DNA of 64,000 nt from NCBI RefSeq assembly GCF_002915175.1, contig NZ_NXEJ01000006.1:194626-258625 (forward strand), read 5' to 3'. The notes beneath the pieces are model-generated. The model was not told the origin of the DNA, ran no database searches, and saw nothing but the letters and a program-made list of their open reading frames with translations. How positions within the stretch are numbered: the first letter of the stretch is position 1; the number at the start of each line of letters is the position of its first letter. The stretch is from Agrobacterium rosae. Lineage in GTDB: Bacteria > Pseudomonadota > Alphaproteobacteria > Rhizobiales > Rhizobiaceae. The position numbers and the translations under genes are program-made. Positions 17,733 through 28,192 of the stretch are shown piece after piece.

Positions 17733-18353
17733 ATGTCGGAAAGTGGGTTAACATCCAGTGACTTTACAGAGGAAAATGAACCTTTCGCACTTTTTGCGGA
17801 TTGGTTGCGTGATGCGACGGCCTCTGAAATCAACGATCCAAACGCCGTGGCGCTCGCCTCGGTGGACGAAGACGGCATGCCCAGCGTCCGCATGGTCCTG
17901 CTGAAACACGCCGATGAGCGAGGCTTTGTTTTCTACACGAATTTCGAAAGCCGCAAGGGCATTGAACTGCTTGGCCAGCAAAAAGGTGCCATGTGCTTTC
18001 ATTGGAAAAGCCTGCGCCGGCAGGTGCGAATCCGAGGTTCCGTCGAAGTCGTCAGTGATCAGGAAGCGGATGAATATTACGCGTCGCGTCCACGCGGAAG
18101 CCGCATCGGTGCCTGGGCCTCGAAGCAGTCGCGTCCTCTTGAAAGCCGGTTTGCGCTGGAAAAAGCTGTCGCCACCTACACCGCGAAATACGCGATCGGC
18201 GACATTCCTCGCCCACCGCATTGGTCTGGTTTCCGCATCCAGCCTCTGACCATAGAGTTCTGGCAGGACGGCAAGTTCCGTCTGCACGACCGCGTCGAAT
18301 TTCGTCGTGAAACGCCCGAAGGTGAGTGGTCGAAGGTGCGGATGTATCCTTGA
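17733..18353 (+). CDS. pdxH: Pyridoxamine 5'-phosphate oxidase
   Basis: FMN enzyme that oxidizes pyridoxine or pyridoxamine 5'-phosphate to pyridoxal 5'-phosphate. At 206 residues it is of normal length. Conserved blocks include [20 protein letters not shown] (FMN site), [33 protein letters not shown] and the C-terminal [16 protein letters not shown] with the FMN/PLP-binding Arg residues. Starts at ATG 17733. It is followed by a hairpin at 18361-18386 and then the MazG-like gene. Confidence 0.95.
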   Translation: MSESGLTSSDFTEENEPFALFADWLRDATASEINDPNAVALASVDEDGMPSVRMVLLKHADERGFVFYTNFESRKGIELLGQQKGAMCFHWKSLRRQVRIRGSVEVVSDQEADEYYASRPRGSRIGAWASKQSRPLESRFALEKAVATYTAKYAIGDIPRPPHWSGFRIQPLTIEFWQDGKFRLHDRVEFRRETPEGEWSKVRMYP

Positions 18354-18360
18354 GCGCAGC

Positions 18361-18386
18361 CATGCGGCATGTAAAATTGCCGCATG
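18361..18386. terminator. Hairpin after pdxH
   Basis: CATGCGGCA (18361-18369) and TGCCGCATG (18378-18386) form a perfect 9-bp stem with an 8-base AT-rich loop, seven bases after the pdxH stop. There is no T-run, so termination may be weak. Confidence 0.45.
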
Positions 18387-18445
18387 GGTCCTATCGACAC
18401 GACCGGGGAATCATGGTGAATTGCGCATGAACAAAGGAGGAACGA

Positions 18446-18751
18446 ATGCTTTCTCAACTCATGCTGCAATTTGAACATGCCTCACAAAAATACGCGAACG
18501 AAAACGGTATCGAGCGAGACCCGGACTGGTACGTGCTCAAGCTTCAGGAAGAAGTGGGAGAGGTTACGCAGGCTTGGAACAGGTTGAGCGGTCGCGGGCG
18601 CAGCAAAGGCAAAACGCAAGAGGAAATGCGACAGGATCTTTCAGACGAAACGGCCGATTTGTTGGGGCATGTGCTGTTGCTTGCCCACAATAGCGGCCTC
18701 GACCTTGAAGCGTCGATCAAGCGCAAATGGCGTTTTGAGCCGGGCGTCTAG
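18446..18751 (+). CDS. MazG-like nucleotide pyrophosphohydrolase family protein
   Basis: A 101-residue all-alpha NTP pyrophosphohydrolase-like protein. The metal-binding pattern E-E-x-x-E ... D-E-x-x-D is visible: KLQEEVGEVTQAW and LSDETADLLGHVLLLA. It is a single-domain version, half the length of classical MazG, and could remove non-canonical NTPs. A very strong ribosome site (AAAGGAGG) precedes ATG 18446. It ends 13 bases from the stop of the convergent HAD gene. Confidence 0.82.
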   Translation: MLSQLMLQFEHASQKYANENGIERDPDWYVLKLQEEVGEVTQAWNRLSGRGRSKGKTQEEMRQDLSDETADLLGHVLLLAHNSGLDLEASIKRKWRFEPGV

Positions 18752-18764
18752 TTTAAAACAGAAT

Positions 18765-19430
18765 TTATGCGAGTTTTAGAAGCGTTGCGACGTCGAAAAG
18801 ACTGTCGCAGATCGTCACGCATTTCTCTCGCATCGCATCCGTCGCAGGCGCGACATCCGGCACCATCACGGTCTGCGTACCAGCACTCCATGCGGACTGG
18901 ACGCCGTGATAGGAGTCTTCCAGCGACAGACAATCCTCCGGCGCAAACCTCAGACGTTTGGCGGCAGTCAGGTAGGGAAGGGGAGACGGTTTCGGTTCGG
19001 CATAGTCTCCACGCGCCAGAATATGATCGAAGCGCCGCGTGAGATCGAAAGCCCCCAAATGGCGGTTGACGGATTCGTGGCCGGAAGAGGTGGCGATGGC
19101 GCGGGGTATTTCGAGTTTATCCAGCAGATCGAGAATTTCGATAACGCCGGCTTTCAGCGCCACGCCATCGGCCATCTGGATCGCCAAATGTCGAAGCCAC
19201 GCCTCTCTGAATGCCTCCATCGGAAAATCATCACCATATTCCGAGCGTATGGTTGCGGTGATGACGTCCCACGGGCTGCCGCAGACCCGTTGATACACTT
19301 CCACCGCCATGCCGTGTCCGCCCTCATCCGAGGCGGCCAGAAACGAATCCCGGTAGTGTTTTTCGCTTTCGATCAGAACTCCGTCCATGTCGAAAATGAC
19401 CGCTTTTGGTCTGCGCAGAAGTTGAGCCAT
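18765..19430 (-). CDS. HAD-family hydrolase (beta-phosphoglucomutase/phosphatase-like)
   Basis: A 221-residue HAD subfamily IA protein with a helical cap. Motif I is FDMDGVLIESE, motif II IATSSG, motif III lysine is in AEPKPSPLPY and motif IV LSLEDSYHGV. The second acidic residue of motif I (D-x-D) marks a phosphatase or phosphomutase. The substrate cannot be deduced. It follows the VOC-protein gene by six bases, so the pair forms one transcription unit. Confidence 0.9.
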   Translation of the reverse strand: MAQLLRRPKAVIFDMDGVLIESEKHYRDSFLAASDEGGHGMAVEVYQRVCGSPWDVITATIRSEYGDDFPMEAFREAWLRHLAIQMADGVALKAGVIEILDLLDKLEIPRAIATSSGHESVNRHLGAFDLTRRFDHILARGDYAEPKPSPLPYLTAAKRLRFAPEDCLSLEDSYHGVQSAWSAGTQTVMVPDVAPATDAMREKCVTICDSLFDVATLLKLA

Positions 19431-19436
19431 TTCTGT

Positions 19437-19874
19437 TTAGCCGAACCGGAACTGGCGTTCGCCAAGGCTTTCGAAGGGTCGGATCAGGTAGCCATCGGGA
19501 TCAGCGACGATGAATTGTCGGTTGCCGACTTCGGTTTCGCCCTTGCGATACCATTTTTCTTCCACGGGCAGAAACAACTCCACACCTGCCCGTGTCAGCC
19601 TGTCGAGAATGGGCTCCAGTGACGGAACAGCCAGTTGCAGGTTCATGCCGCGTCCATAGGGATAATTCACCGGCGCATTTTCCTGCTCGAATGTCCGCCC
19701 CGCTCCAACCTGATCGATCATCAACTGGGCATCCCCCAGCGCCAGATAGGTAAACCCTTCCTCCGGTCGCTCATAGACCACATGAAAGCCGATCAGATCG
19801 CAATAAAACATGCGGCTCTTCGGCCAATCGCTGACGGCAAGTTCGGGAACGAGGGCGTTCGCTATAAAGGTCAT
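19437..19874 (-). CDS. VOC-superfamily protein (bleomycin-resistance/glyoxalase-like)
   Basis: A 145-residue vicinal-oxygen-chelate protein built of two beta-alpha-beta-beta-beta modules: VPELAVSDWPKSRMFYCDLIGFHVVYERPEEGF-type first half (residues 9-42) and LAVPSLEPILDRL...FIVADPDGYLIRPFE second half. The acidic and His metal positions of true glyoxalase I are not complete, so a binding (drug-sequestering) or unknown enzymatic role is more likely. ATG 19874 has AAGGA upstream. Probably cotranscribed with the HAD gene. Confidence 0.85.
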   Translation of the reverse strand: MTFIANALVPELAVSDWPKSRMFYCDLIGFHVVYERPEEGFTYLALGDAQLMIDQVGAGRTFEQENAPVNYPYGRGMNLQLAVPSLEPILDRLTRAGVELFLPVEEKWYRKGETEVGNRQFIVADPDGYLIRPFESLGERQFRFG

Positions 19875-19977
19875 GATGTCCTTAGGTTAAAGTGGATCGT
19901 GCTAAACCGGATAGTCCCAGCAACTGTCAGAGATGACAAACACTTTGTCTCAAAGACGTTGAATCACTCTGACTGTG

Positions 19978-21393
19978 TCAGGCCTTCGTTCCGCCCACGG
20001 TAATCTGATCCATACGCAAATGCGGCTGGCCGACGCCGACGGGAACCCACTGACCTGCCTTGCCGCAATTGCCGATGCCGGTATCGAGCTTCATGTCGTT
20101 GCCGATCATCGTCACGCGTTTCATCGCATCCGGACCATTGCCGATCAGCATGGCACCCTTGACCGGCGCGCCGATCTTGCCGTTCTCGATGAGATAGGCT
20201 TCCGTGCAGCCGAAGACGAATTTACCCGAGGTTATATCTACCTGACCGCCGCCGAAGGAGACTGCGTAAATGCCCTTCTTGACCGACGCGATGATTTCTT
20301 CCGGCGTCTTGTCGCCACCCAGCATATAGGTGTTGGTCATGCGTGGCATCGGCACGTGTGAATAGCCTTGCCGGCGTCCGTTGCCGGTGGCTTTCATGCC
20401 CATCAGGCGGGCATTCTGCCGGTCCTGCATGTAACCGACCAGCTTTCCGTCTTCGATCAGCACATTATAGGCGGAAGGCGTGCCTTCATCGTCTATCGTC
20501 AATGAGCCACGGCGGTTGTCGATGGTGCCGTCATCCACCACGGTTACGCCGGGAGCGGCGACCATTTCGCCCAAAAGGCCAGCAAAAGCAGAGGTTTTCT
20601 TGCGGTTGAAATCGCCTTCCAGTCCGTGGCCAACGGCTTCATGCAGCATCACGCCCGGCCAACCGGCACCCAGCACCACATCCATGGTGCCAGCGGGGGC
20701 ATCAATGGCCGTGAGGTTCACCAGCGCCTGCCGCAACGCCTCATCTGCACCGCGCTGCCAGTTTTCGGTGGTAATGAAGTCGCCAAAGCCGACGCGTCCG
20801 CCAATACCGTAGGAACCGCTTTCCTGGCGGTCGCCTTCACCGGCAATCACCGAAATATTGATACGGGTCATCGGACGGATGTCGCTGACGCGATGACCAT
20901 CGGCGCGCAGAATATCTACGATCTGCCAGCTTGCGGCGACACTTGCCGTTACCTGGCGGACCTTCGGGTCCTTGTCGCGCAAATAAGCATCGATCTCGGT
21001 CAGAAGCTTGACCTTCTCCTCGAAGGTCGGTGCACCAATCGGGTTTTCGTCGCCATAAAGCTTCTTGTTGGTGCGTTGCGGGGCAGCCGCATAGGAGCCG
21101 GAATAGCCTTTGGTAACAGCGCCGACGGCATCGGATGCGCGCTTCAGAGCAGCCAGAGAGAGCTCGCCCGCATGAGCATAACCCACCGTCTCGCCTGCCA
21201 CGGCGCGCAGGCCGAAGCCCTGATCCGTATTGAAGCTACCGCCCTTGAGGCGGCCATTGTCGAACGTCAGTGATTCCGCCTGCGCGTGTTCAACGAACAA
21301 TTCGCCATCGTCAGCACTCGAAAGCGCATCGGCGATCTGGGCGCGCAGCTGTCCTTCATCGCAATCGAAAAGGGTCAAAAGGTCTTGGGTCAT
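19978..21393 (-). CDS. tldD: Metalloprotease TldD
   Basis: TldD half of the TldD/TldE heterodimer, which degrades unfolded peptides and processes microcin B17 and CcdA in E. coli. The zinc motif H-E-x-x-x-H is H251-E252...H256 in MLHEAVGHGLEGDF, and the GSF/GLR entry strands and the C-terminal CTEAYLIENGKIG block are intact; 471 residues is normal. Starts at ATG 21393. Its partner TldE (PmbA) is not in the window. The nearest upstream gene, ialB-like, ends 65 bases before on the same strand. Confidence 0.95.
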   Translation of the reverse strand: MTQDLLTLFDCDEGQLRAQIADALSSADDGELFVEHAQAESLTFDNGRLKGGSFNTDQGFGLRAVAGETVGYAHAGELSLAALKRASDAVGAVTKGYSGSYAAAPQRTNKKLYGDENPIGAPTFEEKVKLLTEIDAYLRDKDPKVRQVTASVAASWQIVDILRADGHRVSDIRPMTRINISVIAGEGDRQESGSYGIGGRVGFGDFITTENWQRGADEALRQALVNLTAIDAPAGTMDVVLGAGWPGVMLHEAVGHGLEGDFNRKKTSAFAGLLGEMVAAPGVTVVDDGTIDNRRGSLTIDDEGTPSAYNVLIEDGKLVGYMQDRQNARLMGMKATGNGRRQGYSHVPMPRMTNTYMLGGDKTPEEIIASVKKGIYAVSFGGGQVDITSGKFVFGCTEAYLIENGKIGAPVKGAMLIGNGPDAMKRVTMIGNDMKLDTGIGNCGKAGQWVPVGVGQPHLRMDQITVGGTKA

Positions 21394-21458
21394 CGCGGGC
21401 TCCAGTCGTGGCTGTTAACAGCGCATTTAAGTGCTGGAGCCCTACGGCGCAAGATTGA

Positions 21459-22001
21459 TCAGGGAAGCGTGTCGTAGCCTTCGGCAAAGCCGCGCAGTTC
21501 GATTGGAATGCCGACGCGGTCCTGATCAACGGATTCACGCAGCGCGAACACCGCGTTTTTGCCGGCGCGCAGAACCTTCAACAATTCGTCATCGATATCC
21601 ACTTCCACGTAGCAGCCTTCGGAGAAGCAGCGTGTGAAATAGGCGCGACCGATATTGTTATTGTCGATGTAGAGCTCCATTCCGTCCTTCAGCAAAACGC
21701 CGAGCGGAGCGAGAATACGAAGAATCCGGGATTTGCGGTCCGCAGTTTTCAAGATGACCACGGAAAGACCGACTTCCGGACGGTCGTCCGCAATCACGTT
21801 CTGCATCAGAGCGCACTGCTCTTCGGAAGCGCCTGCAGGTTTGTCACAGATGACCGACCACGCGCCATGCGTCGATTTCGGCGTCCCCGGCTGCTGCGGC
21901 TGACCCGGCACCGGCTGCTGCTGCGCAAAACCCGCAGCGGGAACGATAATGGAAAGACCGGCGGCGATAAAAAAAGCGCGCGCAATCGGAGACAGACGCA
22001 T
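21459..22001 (-). CDS. Invasion-associated locus B (IalB) family protein
   Basis: Secreted 180-residue protein. A signal peptide (RLSPIARAFFIAAGLSIIVPAAGFAQ) is followed by a Pro/Gln-rich linker and the IalB domain: HGAWSVICDKPAGASEEQCALMQNV, then LGVLLKDGMELYIDNN and TRCFSEGCYVEVDIDDELLK. Four cysteines are placed for two disulfides. In Bartonella IalB takes part in erythrocyte invasion; in plant-associated relatives the role is unknown. ATG 22001 with GAGG before it is the start; the longer frame to 22070 adds a non-signal leader. Divergent from coxB across 304 bases. Confidence 0.88.
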   Translation of the reverse strand: MRLSPIARAFFIAAGLSIIVPAAGFAQQQPVPGQPQQPGTPKSTHGAWSVICDKPAGASEEQCALMQNVIADDRPEVGLSVVILKTADRKSRILRILAPLGVLLKDGMELYIDNNNIGRAYFTRCFSEGCYVEVDIDDELLKVLRAGKNAVFALRESVDQDRVGIPIELRGFAEGYDTLP

Positions 22002-22271
22002 GGATACCTCAGGATTCGAATCAGTGCGGCTATTTTGACGTCCCGACCGGGAAATGAAAGAGCCAGCCACCTCAATTCCAAGCGAGTGCGGCCAAAATAG
22101 GACTTTGCAGCATGCGGCGCTGCACCAATGCAGCTTCTGAGGCTATGATACGTGCCGACCGGGAGGCGGGATAGCCTTAAAAATCGGACCAATGCCAACC
22201 AAGGCGATATTGCGGCGAAAGGCAAACTATGATTTGAGTCATAAGTATAAGCATGGATTCTGCGTTTGAGA

Positions 22272-22285
22272 TTGATCATGATCAA
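22272..22285. promoter_or_regulatory. Putative FNR/FixK-type binding site before coxB
   Basis: TTGATCATGATCAA is a perfect 14-bp palindrome that fits the FNR/FixK consensus TTGAT-N4-ATCAA. It lies 20 bases before the coxB start, just upstream of the ribosome site, and inside a wider inverted repeat GCGTTTGA...TCAAACGC. That location is more consistent with repression than with activation. The other 270 bases of this divergent gap contain no gene; promoters for ialB and coxB must be there but I cannot place them with confidence. Confidence 0.6.
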
Positions 22286-22305
22286 ACGCGTGAGGGAGAG
22301 GTACC

Positions 22306-23202
22306 GTGACTAACAGAATTTACGCAAGCTTGGTGGGCATAATCTGTCTGCTCACGGCTGTCGGCGCTCGCGCCGACCAGCCGAGGGAATGGCAGATGGG
22401 ATTGCAGGAGGCGGCAACGCCCATCATGCATGAAATTCGCTGGTTCGAACAATATACGCTTTGGTTTATCGTCCCGGTCACGCTGTTCGTGCTCGCATTG
22501 TTGATTATCGTGGCGGTCAAGTTCCGCGCATCGAAAAACCCAGTCGCATCCAAGACCAGCCATAACACGGCCATCGAAATCGTCTGGACGCTCGCTCCGG
22601 TTCTGATCCTGATGTTTTTGGCATTTCCATCGTTCAATCTGCTCAACGCGCAGCTGACGCAGCCGGAAAATCCGGATTTGACGCTGAAGGCAACGGCGAC
22701 GCAGTGGCAGTGGAATTATGAGTACACGGCCGCGCAAGGCGCAGAGCCACTTGCTTTCGACAGCTACCTTCTGAAGGACGTCGACCGCGCAGCCGCTGGC
22801 AAGAATGACAAGGCTGTTTATCCACGCCTTCTGGCCGTCGATAACGAAATGGTCGTTCCTGTTGGTAAAACCGTGCGTCTGCTGGTTACGTCAGCACCGA
22901 CGGATGTCATTCATGCTTTCGCGATGCCCGCTTTCGGCGTCAAGATCGATGCCGTTCCCGGTCGTTTGAACGAAACATGGTTCAAGCCTGAAAAGGAAGG
23001 CCTTTATTACGGTCAGTGTTCCGAGCTTTGCGGCAAGGATCACGCCTATATGCCAATCGCCATACGGGTGGTTTCCGAAGAGCAATATAAAACCTGGTTC
23101 GCCGCTGCTGCCTCAGATTTGAGCGGTGCGAACCGGGCGCTCATGGCCTCGGTGGATGGTGCGTCTAGCACTGTTCAGGTCGCCGAAAACGAAACCAAAT
23201 AA
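22306..23202 (+). CDS. coxB: Cytochrome c oxidase subunit II
   Basis: CuA-bearing subunit of the aa3-type oxidase, receiving electrons from cytochrome c on the periplasmic face. A signal-like helix (residues 5-22) is followed by two TM helices (LWFIVPVTLFVLALLIIVAVKF and IEIVWTLAPVLILMFLAFPSF) and a periplasmic cupredoxin domain. The CuA site is complete: the His in TDVIHAFAMPAFG and the C-S-E-L-C-G-K-D-H-x4-M cluster (last six: KDHAYM). WQWNYEY, the electron-entry aromatic region, is present. GTG 22306 has GAGGGAG before it. First gene of the oxidase cluster. Confidence 0.96.
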   Translation: MTNRIYASLVGIICLLTAVGARADQPREWQMGLQEAATPIMHEIRWFEQYTLWFIVPVTLFVLALLIIVAVKFRASKNPVASKTSHNTAIEIVWTLAPVLILMFLAFPSFNLLNAQLTQPENPDLTLKATATQWQWNYEYTAAQGAEPLAFDSYLLKDVDRAAAGKNDKAVYPRLLAVDNEMVVPVGKTVRLLVTSAPTDVIHAFAMPAFGVKIDAVPGRLNETWFKPEKEGLYYGQCSELCGKDHAYMPIAIRVVSEEQYKTWFAAAASDLSGANRALMASVDGASSTVQVAENETK

Positions 23203-23207
23203 CGTAA

Positions 23208-24914
<1,707 letters not shown>

Positions 24915-25032
24915 GGCATTTTGTCAGAGCGTCTATCTCGACTGAACATGATAGATGTCAGTTTCACGCTCAGACAAAAGACGTAAAGGAGCGCCGCATA
25001 TATGCGCGGCGTTTCCTATGAAAGCAGGAAAA

Positions 25033-25986
25033 ATGACTGTTATCGACAATCGCGACACGCTGGACATGGATAGCTTCACGCTATCAGAGGCGAGTGCGCG
25101 CGATTATTTCGAACTGCTGAAACCCCGCGTTATGTCGCTGGTGGTGTTTACCGGTTTTGCGGGCCTCGTTCTGGCTCCCGGTAGCATCAACCCGTTTTTG
25201 GCACTGGTTTCCATCCTCTGCATCGCAGTGGGTGCGGGTGCCTCCGGCGCACTGAATATGTGGTATGACGCCGATATCGACGCGGTCATGACACGGACCG
25301 CCAAGCGGCCAATACCTTCGGGACGCATTCAGCCCGGTGAAGCGCTTGCTTTTGGTCTGATACTTTCCGTGTTTTCGGTTGCCATTCTTGGTTTGGCCGT
25401 CAACTGGTTTGCCGCTGGCCTGCTGGCATTTACGATTTTCTTCTACGCCGTCGTTTACACGATGTGGCTGAAGCGTTCGACGCCGCAAAATATCGTCATC
25501 GGCGGTGCCGCTGGTGCGTTTCCACCCATGCTCGGCTGGGCCTGCGTTACCGGTGGTGTGTCGCTTGACAGCACCATCCTGTTCCTCATCATCTTTCTTT
25601 GGACTCCTGCCCATTTCTGGGCTCTCGCGCTCTTCAAGATGCGCGATTACGGCTCGGTCGGCATTCCCATGATGCCGAATGTTGCCGGTGAACGCTCCAC
25701 CAAGAACCAGATGATCGCCTACGCCGTCCTGACGGCTTTCGTTGCAGTGGCACCGTACTTTACCGGCCTTGCAGGTGGTGGTTACGGTATCTTTGCAGCC
25801 GTTCTCAGCATCATTTTTATCTACTGTTCCATCTCGGTCCGTCTTATGCCCGACGGAGATGAGCGGATGGTGCAGGCGAAAAAGATGTTTGCCTATTCCG
25901 TTTTCTATCTCTTTGCGATCTTCTCCGGCCTTCTGGCCGATAATGTCGCGCCGTCGTTTCTGACATTGATCAAAGGGGCTGCGTGA
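25033..25986 (+). CDS. ctaB: Protohaem IX farnesyltransferase (haem O synthase)
   Basis: UbiA-family prenyltransferase that adds a farnesyl group to haem B, the first step toward haem A for the oxidase. It has 317 residues and about eight or nine TM helices, with the two Asp-rich prenyl-diphosphate sites: [19 protein letters not shown] (D-x-x-x-D) and [16 protein letters not shown]. The frame is open back to 24955, but ATG 25033 with AGGA upstream and the usual length is preferred. It overlaps the next small gene by one base (TGATG). Confidence 0.95.
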   Translation: MTVIDNRDTLDMDSFTLSEASARDYFELLKPRVMSLVVFTGFAGLVLAPGSINPFLALVSILCIAVGAGASGALNMWYDADIDAVMTRTAKRPIPSGRIQPGEALAFGLILSVFSVAILGLAVNWFAAGLLAFTIFFYAVVYTMWLKRSTPQNIVIGGAAGAFPPMLGWACVTGGVSLDSTILFLIIFLWTPAHFWALALFKMRDYGSVGIPMMPNVAGERSTKNQMIAYAVLTAFVAVAPYFTGLAGGGYGIFAAVLSIIFIYCSISVRLMPDGDERMVQAKKMFAYSVFYLFAIFSGLLADNVAPSFLTLIKGAA

Positions 25987-26117
25987 TGGAAACGATCAAG
26001 CTGAACGATGCGCAGAAGCGCTCTCGCCGAGGTCGAAACATCGCTCTTGGCGTCGTGTTGGCGGCGCTGGTGGTTCTTTTCTACATCATCACCATCATAA
26101 AAATCGGCGGCTTCTAA
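25986..26117 (+). CDS. CoxF-like small membrane protein
   Basis: A 43-residue frame, ATG 25986 to TAA 26117, with a basic N-terminus ([18 protein letters not shown]) and one TM helix (residues 19-40, ending IIKIGGF). It starts inside the ctaB stop codon (TGATG) and is followed after 27 bases by ctaG. This is the position of the short coxF-type gene often found between ctaB and ctaG in alphaproteobacterial oxidase clusters. The position and tight coupling make it a real gene; the function, presumably in oxidase assembly, is inferred from context only. Confidence 0.8.
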   Translation: METIKLNDAQKRSRRGRNIALGVVLAALVVLFYIITIIKIGGF

Positions 26118-26144
26118 GCACCGGGCGACAAGAGGGGGAGGGAT

Positions 26145-26747
26145 ATGACAGCAACAGCAACATCCACGAAGAAAACGAGCAACAGTTCGATTCTTGTGCT
26201 GTGCCTGGTTTTTGTCTGCGGCATGGTCGGCATGGCCTATGCGTCAGTCCCGCTGTATCGCCTGTTCTGCCAAGTCACCGGCTATAACGGCACGACCCAG
26301 CGCGTCGAGCAATATTCGGATGTCATTCTCGACAAGACGATGAAGGTGACGTTCGATTCCAACACTTCCAACGGTTTGAACTGGGATTTCCAGCCGGTTA
26401 ACAAATCCGTGGAGCCGAAAATCGGCGAAACGGTTCAGGTCATGTTCCGGGCGACAAACCGTTCTCCTGTGGCGACCTCCGGAAGTGCGGTCTTCAACGT
26501 GACGCCGATGGAAGCGGGTGCCTATTTCAACAAGGTGCAATGTTTCTGCTTCACGGAAACAACCTTGCAGCCGGGTCAAACGCTTGAAATGCCGGTCGTT
26601 TTCTTCATCGATCCAGAGATCGTCAAGGCTCGGGAAACGAAGAACATTCATACACTGACACTGTCCTACACATTTTATCCGTCGAAGACGGAAAAACCGG
26701 TTGCGTCCTTGCCGGTAAAGACTGAACGTGACGAAACGAAACTATGA
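26145..26747 (+). CDS. ctaG: Cytochrome c oxidase assembly protein CtaG (Cox11 type)
   Basis: Copper chaperone that delivers copper to the CuB site of subunit I. It has a single N-terminal TM anchor (residues 16-36) followed by a periplasmic immunoglobulin-like domain. The copper-binding C-F-C-F motif is at C133-C135 (KVQCFCFTE), and the [17 protein letters not shown] segment after the anchor supplies the third conserved cysteine. 200 residues, normal length. Preceded by a GGGGGAGGG purine-rich ribosome site. Confidence 0.95.
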   Translation: MTATATSTKKTSNSSILVLCLVFVCGMVGMAYASVPLYRLFCQVTGYNGTTQRVEQYSDVILDKTMKVTFDSNTSNGLNWDFQPVNKSVEPKIGETVQVMFRATNRSPVATSGSAVFNVTPMEAGAYFNKVQCFCFTETTLQPGQTLEMPVVFFIDPEIVKARETKNIHTLTLSYTFYPSKTEKPVASLPVKTERDETKL

Positions 26748-26847
26748 GAGAGGGAGGTGCGGCCGGTTCCGGTCGCGCTGCATGAGTGGCCTTTAACGAG
26801 TGCCGCTTTATTGAATGACTAGGGAAGAGCCTGCGGGGATCGTTCAC

Positions 26848-27723
26848 ATGGCAGACACACATCAGAAGAAACATGACTACCATATCATAGACCCCAGCCC
26901 GTGGCCGCTTCTGGCCTCGGTCGGTGCGTTCTTCCTTGCCTTCGGCGGCATCTGTTACATCCGCTACCTGAATGGCGGTTCGTTCAAGCTGTTCGGTCTG
27001 GAATGGGCTAACCCCTGGCTGTTCTATGTCGGTCTCGCCATCATCCTGTACGTGATGTACGCCTGGTGGGCAGATACGGTGAAGGAAGGGCATGAGGGTC
27101 ACCACACCCGCGTCGTCGCGCTGCATCTGCGCTATGGCATGATCATGTTCATCGCGTCAGAAGTCATGTTCTTCGTTGCATGGTTCTGGGCCTATTTCGA
27201 TGCCAGCCTTTATCCACACGAGGCCATTCAGGCGTCGCGCCTCGCATTTACCGGCGGACAATGGCCACCAAAGGGCATCGAAGTTCTCGATCCCTGGCAT
27301 CTGCCGCTCTACAACACGGTCATCCTGCTGTTGTCTGGCACCTGCGTAACGTGGGCGCACCACGCGCTGCTGCACAATGATCGCAAGGGCCTGATTTCCG
27401 GACTGGCATTGACGGTCGCACTCGGTGCATTCTTCTCTTTCGTGCAGGTCTATGAGTACATGCACGCGCCGTTCGACTTCAAGAATTCCATCTATGGTGC
27501 GACCTTCTTCATGTCGACCGGCTTCCACGGCTTCCATGTTTTCGTCGGAACGGTGTTCCTGCTGATCTGCCTGTTGCGCGCCATGAAGGGTGACTTCACG
27601 CCCAAGAATCACTTCGGTTTCGAGGCCGCCGCCTGGTACTGGCACTTCGTTGACGTCGTTTGGCTGTTCCTGTTCTTCGCTATCTACGTATGGGGCGGCT
27701 GGGGCGCACCTTTGGCGGGTTGA
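26848..27723 (+). CDS. coxC: Cytochrome c oxidase subunit III
   Basis: Seven-helix subunit (291 residues) that stabilizes the oxidase core and the proton-uptake side. Typical stretches are YHIIDPSPWPLLASVGAF at the N-terminus, SEVMFFVAWFWAYFDASLYP, TGFHGFHVFVGTVFL and the C-terminal FEAAAWYWHFVDVVWLFLF. I took ATG 26848 with GGGGAT before it; the earlier in-frame start at 26815 adds an unrelated 11 residues. Followed by a hairpin before the DUF983 gene. Confidence 0.96.
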   Translation: MADTHQKKHDYHIIDPSPWPLLASVGAFFLAFGGICYIRYLNGGSFKLFGLEWANPWLFYVGLAIILYVMYAWWADTVKEGHEGHHTRVVALHLRYGMIMFIASEVMFFVAWFWAYFDASLYPHEAIQASRLAFTGGQWPPKGIEVLDPWHLPLYNTVILLLSGTCVTWAHHALLHNDRKGLISGLALTVALGAFFSFVQVYEYMHAPFDFKNSIYGATFFMSTGFHGFHVFVGTVFLLICLLRAMKGDFTPKNHFGFEAAAWYWHFVDVVWLFLFFAIYVWGGWGAPLAG

Positions 27724-27743
27724 GACTGATGCATTGGTTTTGA

Positions 27744-27773
27744 AAAGGGCGGCGCGTGCCGCCCTTTGCTTTT
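27744..27773 (+). terminator. Terminator-like hairpin after coxC
   Basis: AAAGGGCGGC (27744-27753) pairs with GCCGCCCTTT (27758-27767) around a GCGT loop and is followed by GCTTTTC. It could partly end the cox transcript before DUF983, surf1 and the metabolic genes. Confidence 0.65.
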
Positions 27774-27808
27774 CTGAGGTCCCGCAGCAGAGTGAAAACG
27801 AGACGACG

Positions 27809-28192
27809 ATGCAAGATGATGAAACGCTTTATCCACCTGTCGATCCCGTGAAAGTGGGTCTGCGTGGCTGTTGTCCGCGATGCGGGCACGGTCGGCTTTT
27901 CGATGGTTTCCTGAAGCTGAAACCGCGATGCAGCGCCTGCGGTCTGGACTATGCCTTTGCCGATGCGGGGGAGGGGCCTGCGGTTTTCGTCATGCTGATT
28001 GTCGGTTTTCTCATCATCGGCATGGCGCTGTGGCTCGATGCCCGTTTTGCACCGCCTGTCTGGGTGCATGCGTTGATCTGGATACCCGCTGCGATCATCA
28101 TCTCTCTGATTTTGCTGAAGAAGATGAAGGGCATCATGATCGCCTTGCAATATCGCAACAATGCACGCGAAGGCAGCCTTGATCGTGACTGA
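27809..28192 (+). CDS. DUF983 family protein (zinc-ribbon plus two TM helices)
   Basis: A 127-residue protein. The N-terminus carries a four-cysteine knuckle: C22-P-R-C25-G and C41-S-A-C44-G (C21 is a fifth), then two hydrophobic helices (about 58-77 and 83-103) and a basic tail. DUF983 genes commonly sit between coxC and surf1 in alphaproteobacteria, which suggests a role in oxidase biogenesis, possibly in metal delivery, but the function is not established. ATG 27809 opens the protein at the usual place; its ribosome site is weak. The 3' end overlaps surf1. Confidence 0.88.
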   Translation: MQDDETLYPPVDPVKVGLRGCCPRCGHGRLFDGFLKLKPRCSACGLDYAFADAGEGPAVFVMLIVGFLIIGMALWLDARFAPPVWVHALIWIPAAIIISLILLKKMKGIMIALQYRNNAREGSLDRD

